A DNA stretch of 64,000 bases from Vallitaleaceae bacterium (lineage in GTDB: Bacteria > Bacillota > Clostridia > Lachnospirales > Vallitaleaceae), in the NCBI GenBank assembly GCA_028277605.1, contig JANQFZ010000026.1:62001-126000 (forward strand), given 5' to 3'. Position 1 is the stretch's first letter. Each line of letters opens with the position of its first letter. Shown here piece after piece: positions 8,783-16,997 of this stretch. The notes below the pieces were generated by a model. It did no database searches, was not told where the DNA came from, and saw only the letters and a program-made list of their open reading frames with translations. Both the position numbers and the translations under genes were made by a program.

Positions 8783-10561
8783 TTAGCTAATTGCTTTAAA
8801 TTGAGCCATATAGAGGTTATAATAGATTCCTTTAAATTCTAATAACTGTTCATGATTTCCTTGTTCTATAATGCCTCCTTTATCAACCACAAAGATTCTA
8901 TCTGCCTTTTGAATGGTTGATAATCGGTGTGCGATGACAAATGAAGTTCTATTCTTTAATAAAGCAGTAATCCCTTTTTGTACAAGTCTCTCTGTGTGTG
9001 TATCAATGCTGGATGTTGCTTCATCTAATATTAAAATCTTAGGTTTAGATAACAGGGTTCTGGCAAATGCAATGAGCTGCCTTTGACCTACGGACAACTT
9101 AGTGCCTCTTTCATTAACTTTAGAATCATAACCGTTTTCCAGCTTCAAAATAAACTCATGAGCGTGCACCGCTTTAGCAGCTTCTATGATTTCGTCATCG
9201 GTTGCATCCAGCTTACCATATCTTATATTGTCCTTTATGGTTCCAGAGAATAGAAAGGTATCTTGTGTCATAATACCCATTTGCTGTCTTAAGCTCTCTA
9301 TAGTTACATCTTTGATATTCATTCCATCAACTAGAATACTACCTTCATTAATGTCATAGAATCTGCTTAATAAATTAACTATGGTTGTTTTTCCAGCACC
9401 TGTCGGTCCTACTAACGCAATAGTTTCTCCTTTTTGAATCTTAAAGCTTACATTTTCAAGAACATGAGTATTAGGTACATATCCAAAAGTAACATGATTG
9501 AATTCTACATTTCCTAAAATATTTGGCATAATCATAGCCTGCTCAATATCTTTAATATCTGGCTTAGTATCTAATATTTCAAAGATACGTTCTGCACCTG
9601 CAAGATTTGTAATGAGTTGGTTATAAAAATTACTTAAGTTCACAATTGGTCTCCAAAACATACCAATATAACTTATAAATGCTACCAGTAACCCTACTGA
9701 TATCTCTCCTGTTTCTCTCATGTCCACACCTAACATAAACACAAGCGCAGTTCCAATCCCCCAAGATATTTCAACCATAGGCCAGAACAAATTGTTTAAT
9801 TTGACCGCACTAAAGAAGGATGCTTGATGCTCAGATAATAACTGCCTAAAAGTATTACTCGTCTGTTTCTCAGCTGCAAAGCTCTGTACTACCCTTATTC
9901 CAGAAAAATCTTCATGCGTGAAAGCATTTATATTTGAGTTTTTCTTTCTGACTATCTGCCATCTTTTATGAGCTCTAACTTCAACAAAATACATACCCAA
10001 TATTAATACGGGTAATAAACATAAACCTACCAACGCAAGCTTAGCATTTAAAGAGAACATAATAATCATAACCACTATAATAGTTGCAAAATCAGGAATC
10101 AATGTGATAACACTATTAGTTAGTATAACCTTTAGTGAATTTACATCACCAATGACTCTGGCTAATATCTTACCAACTGGTCGATTATCAAAAAAATTAA
10201 AAGATAACTGTTGTATATGCTGATACAGCTCCTGACGGATTTTCATAAGAATTTCATTAGATACTCTTGACATAATGATAATTCTTTTTTTTACAAGTAC
10301 ATAAGCAATTATATTATTGACCATAGCAATTGAGCCTATGATTACTAAACCTTTGTAGTCATTATTTCTAATATATTTATCAATCGCAATCATAATAAGT
10401 ATGGGATTGATAATACTGATACCTATTATAACAACCATAAAGGCTAATACGATTAAAACGTCTTTCTTGTAGTCTTTCATATAAGAGAAGAGCCTCTTAA
10501 TGGTTACCATTTTTACAACCTCTTTAGACTGTTCATCTTCTCTAAAATTATTAATCGGCAT
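8783..10561 (-). CDS. Heterodimeric ABC exporter, canonical half (BmrD/TM288-like)
   Basis: A 592-residue type IV ABC half-transporter: six membrane helices (about residues 35-330) followed by a nucleotide-binding domain. Walker A is GPTGAGKTT, the signature is LSVGQ, Walker B with catalytic Glu is ILILDEATSSID, and the switch His is in IAHRLSTI. It pairs with the upstream gene, which lacks the catalytic Glu. In such heterodimers the variant LSVGQ signature faces the partner's degenerate site, so the two proteins complement each other as expected for BmrCD, LmrCD and TM287/288. Substrates are usually drugs or lipids; none is shown here. GGAGG precedes the ATG. It is the second gene of the operon. 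Confidence 0.85.
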   Translation of the reverse strand: MPINNFREDEQSKEVVKMVTIKRLFSYMKDYKKDVLIVLAFMVVIIGISIINPILIMIAIDKYIRNNDYKGLVIIGSIAMVNNIIAYVLVKKRIIIMSRVSNEILMKIRQELYQHIQQLSFNFFDNRPVGKILARVIGDVNSLKVILTNSVITLIPDFATIIVVMIIMFSLNAKLALVGLCLLPVLILGMYFVEVRAHKRWQIVRKKNSNINAFTHEDFSGIRVVQSFAAEKQTSNTFRQLLSEHQASFFSAVKLNNLFWPMVEISWGIGTALVFMLGVDMRETGEISVGLLVAFISYIGMFWRPIVNLSNFYNQLITNLAGAERIFEILDTKPDIKDIEQAMIMPNILGNVEFNHVTFGYVPNTHVLENVSFKIQKGETIALVGPTGAGKTTIVNLLSRFYDINEGSILVDGMNIKDVTIESLRQQMGIMTQDTFLFSGTIKDNIRYGKLDATDDEIIEAAKAVHAHEFILKLENGYDSKVNERGTKLSVGQRQLIAFARTLLSKPKILILDEATSSIDTHTERLVQKGITALLKNRTSFVIAHRLSTIQKADRIFVVDKGGIIEQGNHEQLLEFKGIYYNLYMAQFKAIS

Positions 10562-10604
10562 CTAACCACCTCCGTGTTATATCTGTGTAATTAAAAGGTT
10601 TCTT

Positions 10605-12359
10605 TTATAGACTTAAAGCATTTACACCTTCTGCGAGATAACCTTCGTATTGTTCATTAAATGTTGTATAATATCGCCCCTTAAGGCTTAATAGTTCACT
10701 ATGTGTGCCTCTTTCAACTATTCTTCCGTTTTCTAGAATAATGATTTCATCTGCATTTTTTACAGCTGATATTCTATGGGCAACGATGATCTTTGATACG
10801 TGAGTCAGCTTATCAATTTTCTTTTGAATATCATGTTCTGTCTCCATATCAAGGGCTGACGTCGCATCATCTAGTATAAGAATACTTGCTTCTTTAGCAA
10901 AAGCTCGTGATATACTTATTCTCTGTTTTTGACCTCCTGAGAGACCTATTCCTCTTTCTCCAATAACTGTACTATATTTTTCACTCAGTTTATCAATAAA
11001 GTCATGAGCACAGGCACTCTTAGCAGAATGTATCATGCTATCATCACAAATAGAGTCTTTAGAACCAAATTTTATGTTCTCTTCTATCGTATCAGAGAAT
11101 AAGAAAACATCCTGCATAACAAAAGCTATTTCTTTTCTAAGGCATTTCAAATCAATGTTTTTTATCTCATGACCATCAATTGTAATTTCACCAGTTGTCA
11201 CATCATAAAACCTTAAAAGCAGATTAATAATAGAAGTTTTACCTGTTCCAGTCGCTCCCATAATTGCAAGGGTTTTACCGGGATTGAGTTTAAAGCTTAC
11301 ATTTCTTAAAACCTGAGTTTCATTTAAGGTTAAGGAAACATTCTTAAATTCAACCTCCCCCTTACAATTAACTAAATCGATTGGATGCTCTACATTTTTT
11401 ATTTCTGGTTCTTCGCTAAAGATAGTATCGATTTTTTTCAATGCTGCTCTAGCTTCAGCTATAATATTACTCAACCATCCCATCAATCGCATGGGCCATA
11501 TAACCATATAGATATAGCCTGAGAATCTAATAAGCATACCAATACTTAAGTCTTCACCAACTACAAGCGCTCCGCCAAAAGTGATGACCAATACTGGTAA
11601 AAGGTTAGTAATAAACTCAAGTATGGGAAAATACTTTGAAGTAACCTTAGCCTGCTGCATATTGAGGTCATAGTACTTCTTGTTATGACTTAAGAATTTA
11701 CTAACTTCATATTTTTCTCTTGCAAAGGCTTTAACCAATCTCACTCCTGCTATATTCTCTTGAGCCGTTGTATTAAGGACAGCATTTTGCTCGGAAATAG
11801 ACTCATAAATCTTTCCAATTTTTTTCTCTAGTTGCAAGGCTACATAGGATAATATTGGCAGGGTTATAAGTGCTAATATTGAAAGCTTAACACTGATGGT
11901 TAACATTAACACAGTTGCAACGATAAGATAAATCGCTTGTTCAATAGCTAGCATACCACCAAAACTAATACCCACCCATATGCTATCAGCATCTTCTTTA
12001 ATTCTGGCCATTAATTCTCCTGTGTTTTTTCTTTCAAAAAAACCGAAGGATAAAGACTGTATATGATCAAACATTTCTTGTCTAAGACGACAGACAATTC
12101 TAACACCAGCAGTATCAAATAATATTTCTTTTGCATAACCAAAGATCGCTCTACCTAGTGTTATGCCTAAGAGGGCAACAATAAGGCTTTGAAAGATTTC
12201 TAATTTTCCACCTTCAACAACTTCATCAATGATCCTACCTGTTACTATAGGATTAAACATATCTAATCCTATACTTATCAGCATAGATAAGGCTGAAAAA
12301 AAGTACAAATACCAGTATTTTGAAATGTACTTTAATATTCTTTTCATGACACTAATCAT
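10605..12359 (-). CDS. Heterodimeric ABC exporter, degenerate-site half (BmrC/TM287-like)
   Basis: A half-transporter of about 584 residues: six membrane helices, then an ATPase domain with Walker A GATGTGKTS, a full LSGGQ signature and Walker B ILILDDATSALD. Asp replaces the catalytic Glu, the mark of the non-hydrolysing site in heterodimeric exporters. The switch His is kept (VAHRISAV). The start at 12359 is preferred because GGAG lies eight bases upstream; an ATG at 12383 is also in frame. It is the first gene of a two-gene operon, 43 bases before its partner. The leader at 12400-12858 carries two short ORFs and alternative hairpins, which suggests control by attenuation. Confidence 0.85.
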   Translation of the reverse strand: MISVMKRILKYISKYWYLYFFSALSMLISIGLDMFNPIVTGRIIDEVVEGGKLEIFQSLIVALLGITLGRAIFGYAKEILFDTAGVRIVCRLRQEMFDHIQSLSFGFFERKNTGELMARIKEDADSIWVGISFGGMLAIEQAIYLIVATVLMLTISVKLSILALITLPILSYVALQLEKKIGKIYESISEQNAVLNTTAQENIAGVRLVKAFAREKYEVSKFLSHNKKYYDLNMQQAKVTSKYFPILEFITNLLPVLVITFGGALVVGEDLSIGMLIRFSGYIYMVIWPMRLMGWLSNIIAEARAALKKIDTIFSEEPEIKNVEHPIDLVNCKGEVEFKNVSLTLNETQVLRNVSFKLNPGKTLAIMGATGTGKTSIINLLLRFYDVTTGEITIDGHEIKNIDLKCLRKEIAFVMQDVFLFSDTIEENIKFGSKDSICDDSMIHSAKSACAHDFIDKLSEKYSTVIGERGIGLSGGQKQRISISRAFAKEASILILDDATSALDMETEHDIQKKIDKLTHVSKIIVAHRISAVKNADEIIILENGRIVERGTHSELLSLKGRYYTTFNEQYEGYLAEGVNALSL

Positions 12360-12399
12360 TCCTTTCTCTCCATATTGGAACATTTTTACCTATTATTCT

Positions 12400-12441
12400 T
12401 TAAAAATCCTTCACGCCTATTAAGGTATTCCTATTTAACAT
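12400..12441 (-). CDS. Thirteen-residue leader ORF before the ABC exporter
   Basis: ATG at 12441 opens a 13-codon frame, MLNRNTLIGVKDF, ending in TAA. A consensus AAGGAGG lies eight bases upstream, stronger than the exporter's own site. It ends 41 bases before the exporter start and lies downstream of the terminator at 12536-12567. It may be a translated leader or couple translation into the exporter. It is too short for homology; the ribosome site is the only support. Confidence 0.45.
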   Translation of the reverse strand: MLNRNTLIGVKDF

Positions 12442-12535
12442 TTTTAGTCCCTCCTTAAATAATAATTTAATATGCTTAGAAGCTAGTTAATATGCAATCC
12501 TGTGTTTCTTATCCATAAAAATATATGATTAATGC

Positions 12536-12567
12536 AAAAAAGCCATGGATTCAACCATGGCTTTTTT
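12536..12567 (-). terminator. Terminator in the exporter leader (arms 3 and 4)
   Basis: On the minus strand AAAAAAGCCATGG (12567-12555) pairs perfectly over 13 bases with CCATGGCTTTTTT (12548-12536) around TTGAAT, ending in six T residues. It lies after the 43-codon ORF and before the exporter. Its first arm can also pair with the second arm of the upstream hairpin. Confidence 0.85.
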
Positions 12568-12603
12568 GTAGACTTATACTCTCTTATGTATAATAATTAA
12601 TAA

Positions 12604-12627
12604 AGCCATGGTATATAACCCATGGCT
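12604..12627 (-). promoter_or_regulatory. Leader hairpin that can compete with the terminator (arms 1 and 2)
   Basis: On the minus strand AGCCATGG (12627-12620) pairs with CCATGGCT (12611-12604). It begins 12 bases after the stop codon of the 43-codon ORF. Arm 2 plus its following TT can pair over ten bases with arm 3 of the terminator (AAAGCCATGG), so the two folds exclude each other, as in translation-controlled attenuators. Confidence 0.6.
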
Positions 12628-12639
12628 CAATAGATATCA

Positions 12640-12771
12640 TTAATATTTCATATACCGATCCTTGAGAGGCAGGGTTATTATTTTAAATTGTTTATTACTG
12701 GTTCTATTCATAATTCCATTAAAACTACGACGCATAAATGATATCATTCCTATTCTGTTATTGCTTGTCAT
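12640..12771 (-). CDS. 43-residue leader peptide or small protein, unknown
   Basis: ATG at 12771, with AAGGAGG eight bases upstream, opens a 43-codon frame ending in TAA at 12640. The product begins MTSNNRIGMISFMRRSFNGI and ends KDRYMKY; it is basic, with no membrane segment. It has its own strong promoter (12830-12858) and is followed 12 bases later by two hairpins and then by the exporter genes. In B. subtilis the exporter bmrCD is preceded by a small ORF, bmrB, whose translation controls a terminator; the layout here is the same in kind. I infer a leader peptide, but a small protein with its own job is possible. No sequence family was recognised. Confidence 0.65.
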   Translation of the reverse strand: MTSNNRIGMISFMRRSFNGIMNRTSNKQFKIITLPLKDRYMKY

Positions 12772-12829
12772 AGTGCCTACCTCCTTTTATATATTTTCTA
12801 TATGACATATTTTATTCTAAGCTTCTATC

Positions 12830-12858
12830 ATTATGACAGTATAGTCATAATATGTCAA
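12830..12858 (-). promoter_or_regulatory. Consensus promoter with built-in palindromic operator
   Basis: On the minus strand TTGACA (12858-12853), a 17-base spacer and CATAAT (12835-12830) form a strong sigma-A promoter for the 43-codon ORF. The spacer and -10 are filled by a perfect inverted repeat, ATTATGAC / GTCATAAT (12830-12851, six-base centre). This placement fits a repressor site that would block RNA polymerase. The regulator is not identified. Confidence 0.75.
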
Positions 12859-13032
12859 TACATTTAATATTACAATTATGTTTCAAAGTAGAATGATTAT
12901 TACATAATACTTGTTAACGTAATCTTTCTACATTAGTTTCTATCCATTTCTGTTCATGTTAGCTTATACATTAATTCTAAGTTGTTATATAATTATACAA
13001 AATAGATTGATTGAATAGCTACTAAAACAATA

Positions 13033-13072
13033 AGAGACTGTATAAATTCATTCCGAATATATAACAGTCTCT
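13033..13072 (-). terminator. Intrinsic terminator of the PrsA-like gene
   Basis: AGAGACTGT / ACAGTCTCT, a nine-base stem with a long AT-rich loop, 26 bases past the stop codon. Confidence 0.7.
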
Positions 13073-13097
13073 ATGCTTTACAAGTATTTTTACTATT

Positions 13098-14339
13098 TTA
13101 TTCTTGTGTAGTTTCTCCCTCTGTCTCTTCTGCACTCTCAGTTTCTTCATCTGAGGTTGTATTAGCTTCAGGTTCTTCACTATTTTCAGTACCTGTACCC
13201 TCATTGCTTTCTTCCTGTTCGCCATTCGACTCATTATCTTGAGTATCTTCCTCTTGCACTCTAAGTATACCAATATTGGCTAGAACATTATCTTTGACTT
13301 CGATTGTATAAGATTCCTTCCAACCTTCATAAAGAGCATTAAAAGCTTCCTGCTTCTGTATATCAATGGCATAGTCTTTCATTTGTTGAATGTATTGTTT
13401 GAACTGTTCAATTTCAGTTTCTTCTGGTTGAATAATTTCTTCTACTTTTATAATATGATAGCCATATTGAGTTTTAACCAAATCACTGAGTTGACCAGGT
13501 TCTACACTAAAGGATGCCTCTTCAAACTCAGGTACCATACGGTTAGTGCCTGTTTTTGCAACCATATATTCTCCACCGCTATCCTTAGACCCTGGATCTT
13601 CCGAGTACTGCCCAACCAATTCAACAAAATCTTCACCTGCTTTAAGCTTGTCCAACACATCCTTAGCTAAAGCTTCTTTTTCTTCTAAAGCTTCCCCTTC
13701 TAAAGGCTGCTGATTCTCATCTAGTGTACTGATTAAAATATGTCTCACTCTAGCCTTCTTTAAAAATTCTTCATAGCCTTGTTCTTGAACCTTAAGATAT
13801 TCTTCACTTTTTTGAAGTTCTTGTTCTAACTTTTCTTCATCAGGTTTAAAATCCGCCATCTCTTGGTTAAATAATTCCTCTGAGAGTGCATTTGAATATA
13901 ACTGTTTTTTTACAAGCTCTGAAGTTATACCATATTGCTCAATATCATTTTGATTTAATGATTCAAAAAAACTAGATGCCGCTTCATCTACTTCAGCTTT
14001 CTTTTCCTCAGAGAGTGTTACTCCCTTATCTGCAGCGACTTTTTCTAGAATAACGAGTCGTGTCAGGTAATCTATAGCTCCTTCTTTAGCTTTATCTTCA
14101 ATAGTTACTCCTTCTTCTACTTCTATATCCCAATCCGTTACATTGTAATAGGTTTCATATAAGGATTGAATATTACGTAATACCAAAATTGCTTCACTTG
14201 CTTTGATTTCCTCATCATTAACGGTCATAATAATCGTTTCAGACGTTATAGCTTCTGCTTTAGTTTTTGAATCACAGCCTGTCATAGTTACTAGTAAGGC
14301 TATTGCTGTCATAAATGTCAAGATTGACTTTAATTTCAT
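13098..14339 (-). CDS. prsA: PrsA-like lipoprotein foldase with parvulin domain
   Basis: A 413-residue membrane-anchored lipoprotein that helps exported proteins fold at the outer face of the membrane. The signal peptide ends in a lipobox, VTMTGC. A helical SurA-like region follows, then a parvulin prolyl isomerase domain (about residues 196-305) with ARVRHILIS, VGQYSEDPGSKDSGGEY, FSVEPGQLSDLVKTQYGYHIIKV. The last 55 residues are a Glu/Ser/Thr-rich tail (NESNGEQEESNEGTGTEN), probably disordered. AAAGGAG precedes the ATG by ten bases. It is monocistronic. The large S-layer-like proteins made nearby are the sort of client such a foldase serves, though that link is inference. Confidence 0.88.
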   Translation of the reverse strand: MKLKSILTFMTAIALLVTMTGCDSKTKAEAITSETIIMTVNDEEIKASEAILVLRNIQSLYETYYNVTDWDIEVEEGVTIEDKAKEGAIDYLTRLVILEKVAADKGVTLSEEKKAEVDEAASSFFESLNQNDIEQYGITSELVKKQLYSNALSEELFNQEMADFKPDEEKLEQELQKSEEYLKVQEQGYEEFLKKARVRHILISTLDENQQPLEGEALEEKEALAKDVLDKLKAGEDFVELVGQYSEDPGSKDSGGEYMVAKTGTNRMVPEFEEASFSVEPGQLSDLVKTQYGYHIIKVEEIIQPEETEIEQFKQYIQQMKDYAIDIQKQEAFNALYEGWKESYTIEVKDNVLANIGILRVQEEDTQDNESNGEQEESNEGTGTENSEEPEANTTSDEETESAEETEGETTQE

Positions 14340-14479
14340 TTAACTACATCTCCTTTTCTTTGGTCTTTTACATTGAAAAACTATCATCGTCTTTCAAATA
14401 CCAACATCCATTTTAATAGATTTTTCATTTAAAATCAATTTATTTTTAAACTTTTTATTCAACGAAGTCTCAAAATGAA

Positions 14480-14523
14480 ATCAAGAGATTTGCATATCTT
14501 ACTCTGCAATGCAAACCTCTTGA
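14480..14523 (-). terminator. Intrinsic terminator of the universal stress protein gene
   Basis: ATCAAGAGaTTTGCAT pairs with ATGCAAAcCTCTTGAT, a 16-base stem with one mismatch, followed on the minus strand by a T-rich run. Confidence 0.75.
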
Positions 14524-14575
14524 TATGTGATATTACTATCCTTAGTTGTTTGTTTAATCATTCAAAGACTGAATA

Positions 14576-15022
14576 CTAAGAGGAATAAGCCTCTTTCTGC
14601 TCCTTGGTATTAGCCTTTTCAATGCCTTTTCTTTCAATAATCATGACTTCAACCTCATTGGCTTCGTTAGAAACATAGCTATTAATATCTTTTTTCAATA
14701 ATTTATATAATTTACTCTTCATAGTTTGTCCTAAGACCACTTTGGTTATGTCTAATTCGTTTATAAAACTAACAATTCTAGTGGCAACATCCTTATCACT
14801 TACAAAATGTACTTCTCCACCAAGCTCCTTCCCAAGTTCAAAAAGCTCTTCAAGTAATAAAACAGCATTTTCCTTTTCAAAAATACTCATAGCTTTTTCA
14901 ACATGCAGGATATGAAGCTCTGCATTCAATGAGGAAGCAATTTTGGCACCTTTCTTTATTAACCTTTTTGAATTTTGTTGTATGGTTATGCATACTAATA
15001 CTTTTTCTTTTATGTTACCCAA
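14576..15022 (-). CDS. Universal stress protein (UspA) domain protein
   Basis: A 148-residue single-domain protein of the UspA type: first strand VLVCITIQQNSKRLIKKGAKIA, second strand ELHILHVEK, and a core VLGQTMKSKLYKLL where ATP-binding members have G-x2-G-x9-G(S/T). That motif is incomplete here, so nucleotide binding is doubtful. It resembles the Usp-like sensor domain of KdpD in its helix-strand order. The start is TTG at 15022, eight bases after AGGGGG. A perfect inverted repeat of the TetR-operator kind lies 27 bases upstream of the start and probably controls it. Confidence 0.72.
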   Translation of the reverse strand: MGNIKEKVLVCITIQQNSKRLIKKGAKIASSLNAELHILHVEKAMSIFEKENAVLLLEELFELGKELGGEVHFVSDKDVATRIVSFINELDITKVVLGQTMKSKLYKLLKKDINSYVSNEANEVEVMIIERKGIEKANTKEQKEAYSS

Positions 15023-15048
15023 ATGCCAAACCCCCTAGCTATCTATAC

Positions 15049-15070
15049 ATTGAATGATCATTCATTCAAT
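15049..15070. promoter_or_regulatory. Palindromic operator upstream of the usp gene
   Basis: ATTGAATGA-TCAT-TCATTCAAT is a perfect 22-base inverted repeat. The half site TGAATGA is the one used by TetR-family fatty-acid regulators such as B. subtilis FadR, from general knowledge. The actual regulator is unknown and no TetR gene is in the window. Confidence 0.6.
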
Positions 15071-15288
15071 AGCAACAATGATTTAATAGGTTTTATGATT
15101 GCCAAATTCAACCTATCATATAAGTTCCAACTTCATTATATCATTAAAGAAATTGACATTCTACAAAATACTTAAATGTTTACAAATTGTTCATAACGAT
15201 TTCATGAATTTTTCATATATAAGCCCATAGTACTATTGTATACCTTTCCTACACCCCACCCTATAATTCTGCATAATATCTTATTAAA

Positions 15289-15573
15289 TTACACATCATT
15301 ATGACTTAGCGTTCTTGCATATTTATCTTCTTCCGTTCTCATGTATTTCATTGGAAATAACGAACATATTCTATCCATTAATTCACTATAAAAAAGCTCT
15401 TCAGAAACTTCCTCTTCAGTTGCAAGCCTTCTTTTTATCCAATGATTATAATCCTTCTCATTGCAAGCTCGAAGTTCCTTTTTTATTTCTTTAATACCCT
15501 TCGAGCCTCCTTTACTTAGTATTTTATCAATACTTCCTTCTAAGGCAAATACATCAGAATCTTTACAACTCAT
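15289..15573 (-). CDS. Hypothetical protein
   Basis: Ninety-four residues from the ATG at 15573, which follows GGGAGTGGG; an in-frame ATG at 15600 would add nine residues. The product is soluble, charged and probably helical, with Cys near residue 3 and in RACNEKDYNHWIKRR, and a C-terminal DRICSLFPMKYMRTEEDKY. No signal peptide or membrane segment. I recognise no family. It stands alone on the strand with long AT-rich flanks. Confidence 0.5.
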   Translation of the reverse strand: MSCKDSDVFALEGSIDKILSKGGSKGIKEIKKELRACNEKDYNHWIKRRLATEEEVSEELFYSELMDRICSLFPMKYMRTEEDKYARTLSHNDV

Positions 15574-16324
15574 ATTTCCCACTCCCTTTCTTCTATTCAT
15601 AGTATTTCAAAAATATCATAAACCATTCATATAGCACTAATTCATATTATGTACACTAAAATGTTTTACTAGAATATCCTATGTAGGTTAGGTATTTTTT
15701 GTTCGTTTTTTATTTTAAATAAGTAAAGGGCAAATAAATATTATGAGTTGGAATATTTTTTAATTATTTACTTACATTATTCTATTATATTAATTAACCT
15801 AAAAAAATATGATTAAAATATTAAAATATTTTAATTCTATCCTTAAAACCAGCTATTGTTACCATTTGATTTAGCCAATTCAGCCTATATCCTCATAATT
15901 AATGTTAGTTATGTTTTTACAATGTAACTTATTAAAGGATAAATAGAAGTATTAAGCTTTATTAGAAATTGGTAATTATTTAACAAGTGTAAAAGACTAA
16001 GTTTGCTTTAGAATTCATTAATACCGTTTAAAACACTCACAAATTCCCCAATTTTTAACCTCATATTTTATTTAAAATAATTAAAAACACTTCTCTTTAC
16101 AACTAAACTTCATTAAATAGTGTATGAATATTACAACAAAAGCTCCGTTTTATGTTTATATTATACACCATGTAAGGGTATCATTTCAACAATAGATTGA
16201 ATAAAAACATTTTGTCTTAATTTGTCAGTTGAATAGCTCAATTACTGTATATCCTTATTATCTATACAATAGTGATGCATTAGTTCTTGTCTAGCTAAAC
16301 TCTCATAATTATTCCTCAAAACTT
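15574..16324. other. Long AT-rich intergenic region
   Basis: About 750 very AT-rich bases. I see no ORF with a ribosome site on either strand, no clear hairpin and no RNA gene. Runs of A and T near 15770-15835 could be bent DNA, but nothing more can be said. Confidence 0.55.
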
Positions 16325-16349
16325 AAGCCACAGGTATAACCTGTGACTT
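16325..16349 (-). terminator. Hairpin after the Arg/Tyr-rich gene
   Basis: AAGTCACAGGT / ACCTGTGGCTT with a three-base loop, followed on the minus strand by AAGTTTTG. The T run is weak. Confidence 0.6.
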
Positions 16350-16360
16350 TAAAATTTGGA

Positions 16361-16924
16361 CTAATAAAAATCTGGATAATAATAATCTCCATAATAGCGA
16401 CCGCCGCCTCTATAAGAGTAAGGTCTATAACCATAATATGGATAGAATATTCGTCTTCCTCGTCGTCTTCTTCTATTCCTTCTGCCTCTTCGTCTAAAAA
16501 TTTCATTTAAAAGCATAACTTTTACTGAATTTCTCATCCACCGATCATATCTTCGTTGAGTAGTATCTACAGACTTTTCCTTTGTTTCAATTTCTTCCAT
16601 CATCATTGTATCTTCAGCCATTAGTCTTTCATACAACATATCTGTCAGCATTTCAATCGCTTCTTTGTCCGGGTACTCATCATACATGTAACTACCTTCA
16701 TACTCCATTTTATCGCATTCTTCATCTATAAGACGCTGGAGTTTTCTACATATATCTGGGTACATTTTCTTCATATAGACAATATCCATTTCTTCCATAC
16801 CTTGATAATCTTCTTCAGGGTATTGTACGGGTGCGTCTACAGAAGGATAATAGTACTTTTTGTTTTTATCATACGAAAAGTTAGGATTATAATGCTTATC
16901 ATAAGGATTTTTATATTTTTTCAA
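16361..16924 (-). CDS. Hypothetical protein with Arg-rich and Tyr/Gly-rich tail
   Basis: A 187-residue protein if it starts at TTG 16924, which has GGAGGA seven bases upstream. The longer in-frame ATG at 17086 would overlap the end of murA by 89 bases and has no comparable site. Residues about 30-105 form an acidic helical domain with DIVYMKKMYPDICRKLQRL and ECDKMEYEGSYMYDEYPDKE. The C terminus changes abruptly to RRRGRRNRRRRRGRR and then to a Tyr/Pro/Gly tail (YPYYGYRPYSYRGGGRYYG). Such tails occur in spore coat proteins, but that is analogy only. It follows murA in the same direction and ends at a hairpin. Confidence 0.62.
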   Translation of the reverse strand: MKKYKNPYDKHYNPNFSYDKNKKYYYPSVDAPVQYPEEDYQGMEEMDIVYMKKMYPDICRKLQRLIDEECDKMEYEGSYMYDEYPDKEAIEMLTDMLYERLMAEDTMMMEEIETKEKSVDTTQRRYDRWMRNSVKVMLLNEIFRRRGRRNRRRRRGRRIFYPYYGYRPYSYRGGGRYYGDYYYPDFY

Positions 16925-16997
16925 GTTAAATCCTCCAAAATCAACTTCAATATAAATATATGCTTCTGTTGTTGATTGGTTCTTAGCATTACACCCT

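Noticed and set aside
13022-13273. 83-codon minus-strand frame at the end of prsA
   Set aside because: It is an alternate frame of the Glu/Ser-rich prsA tail with no ribosome site.
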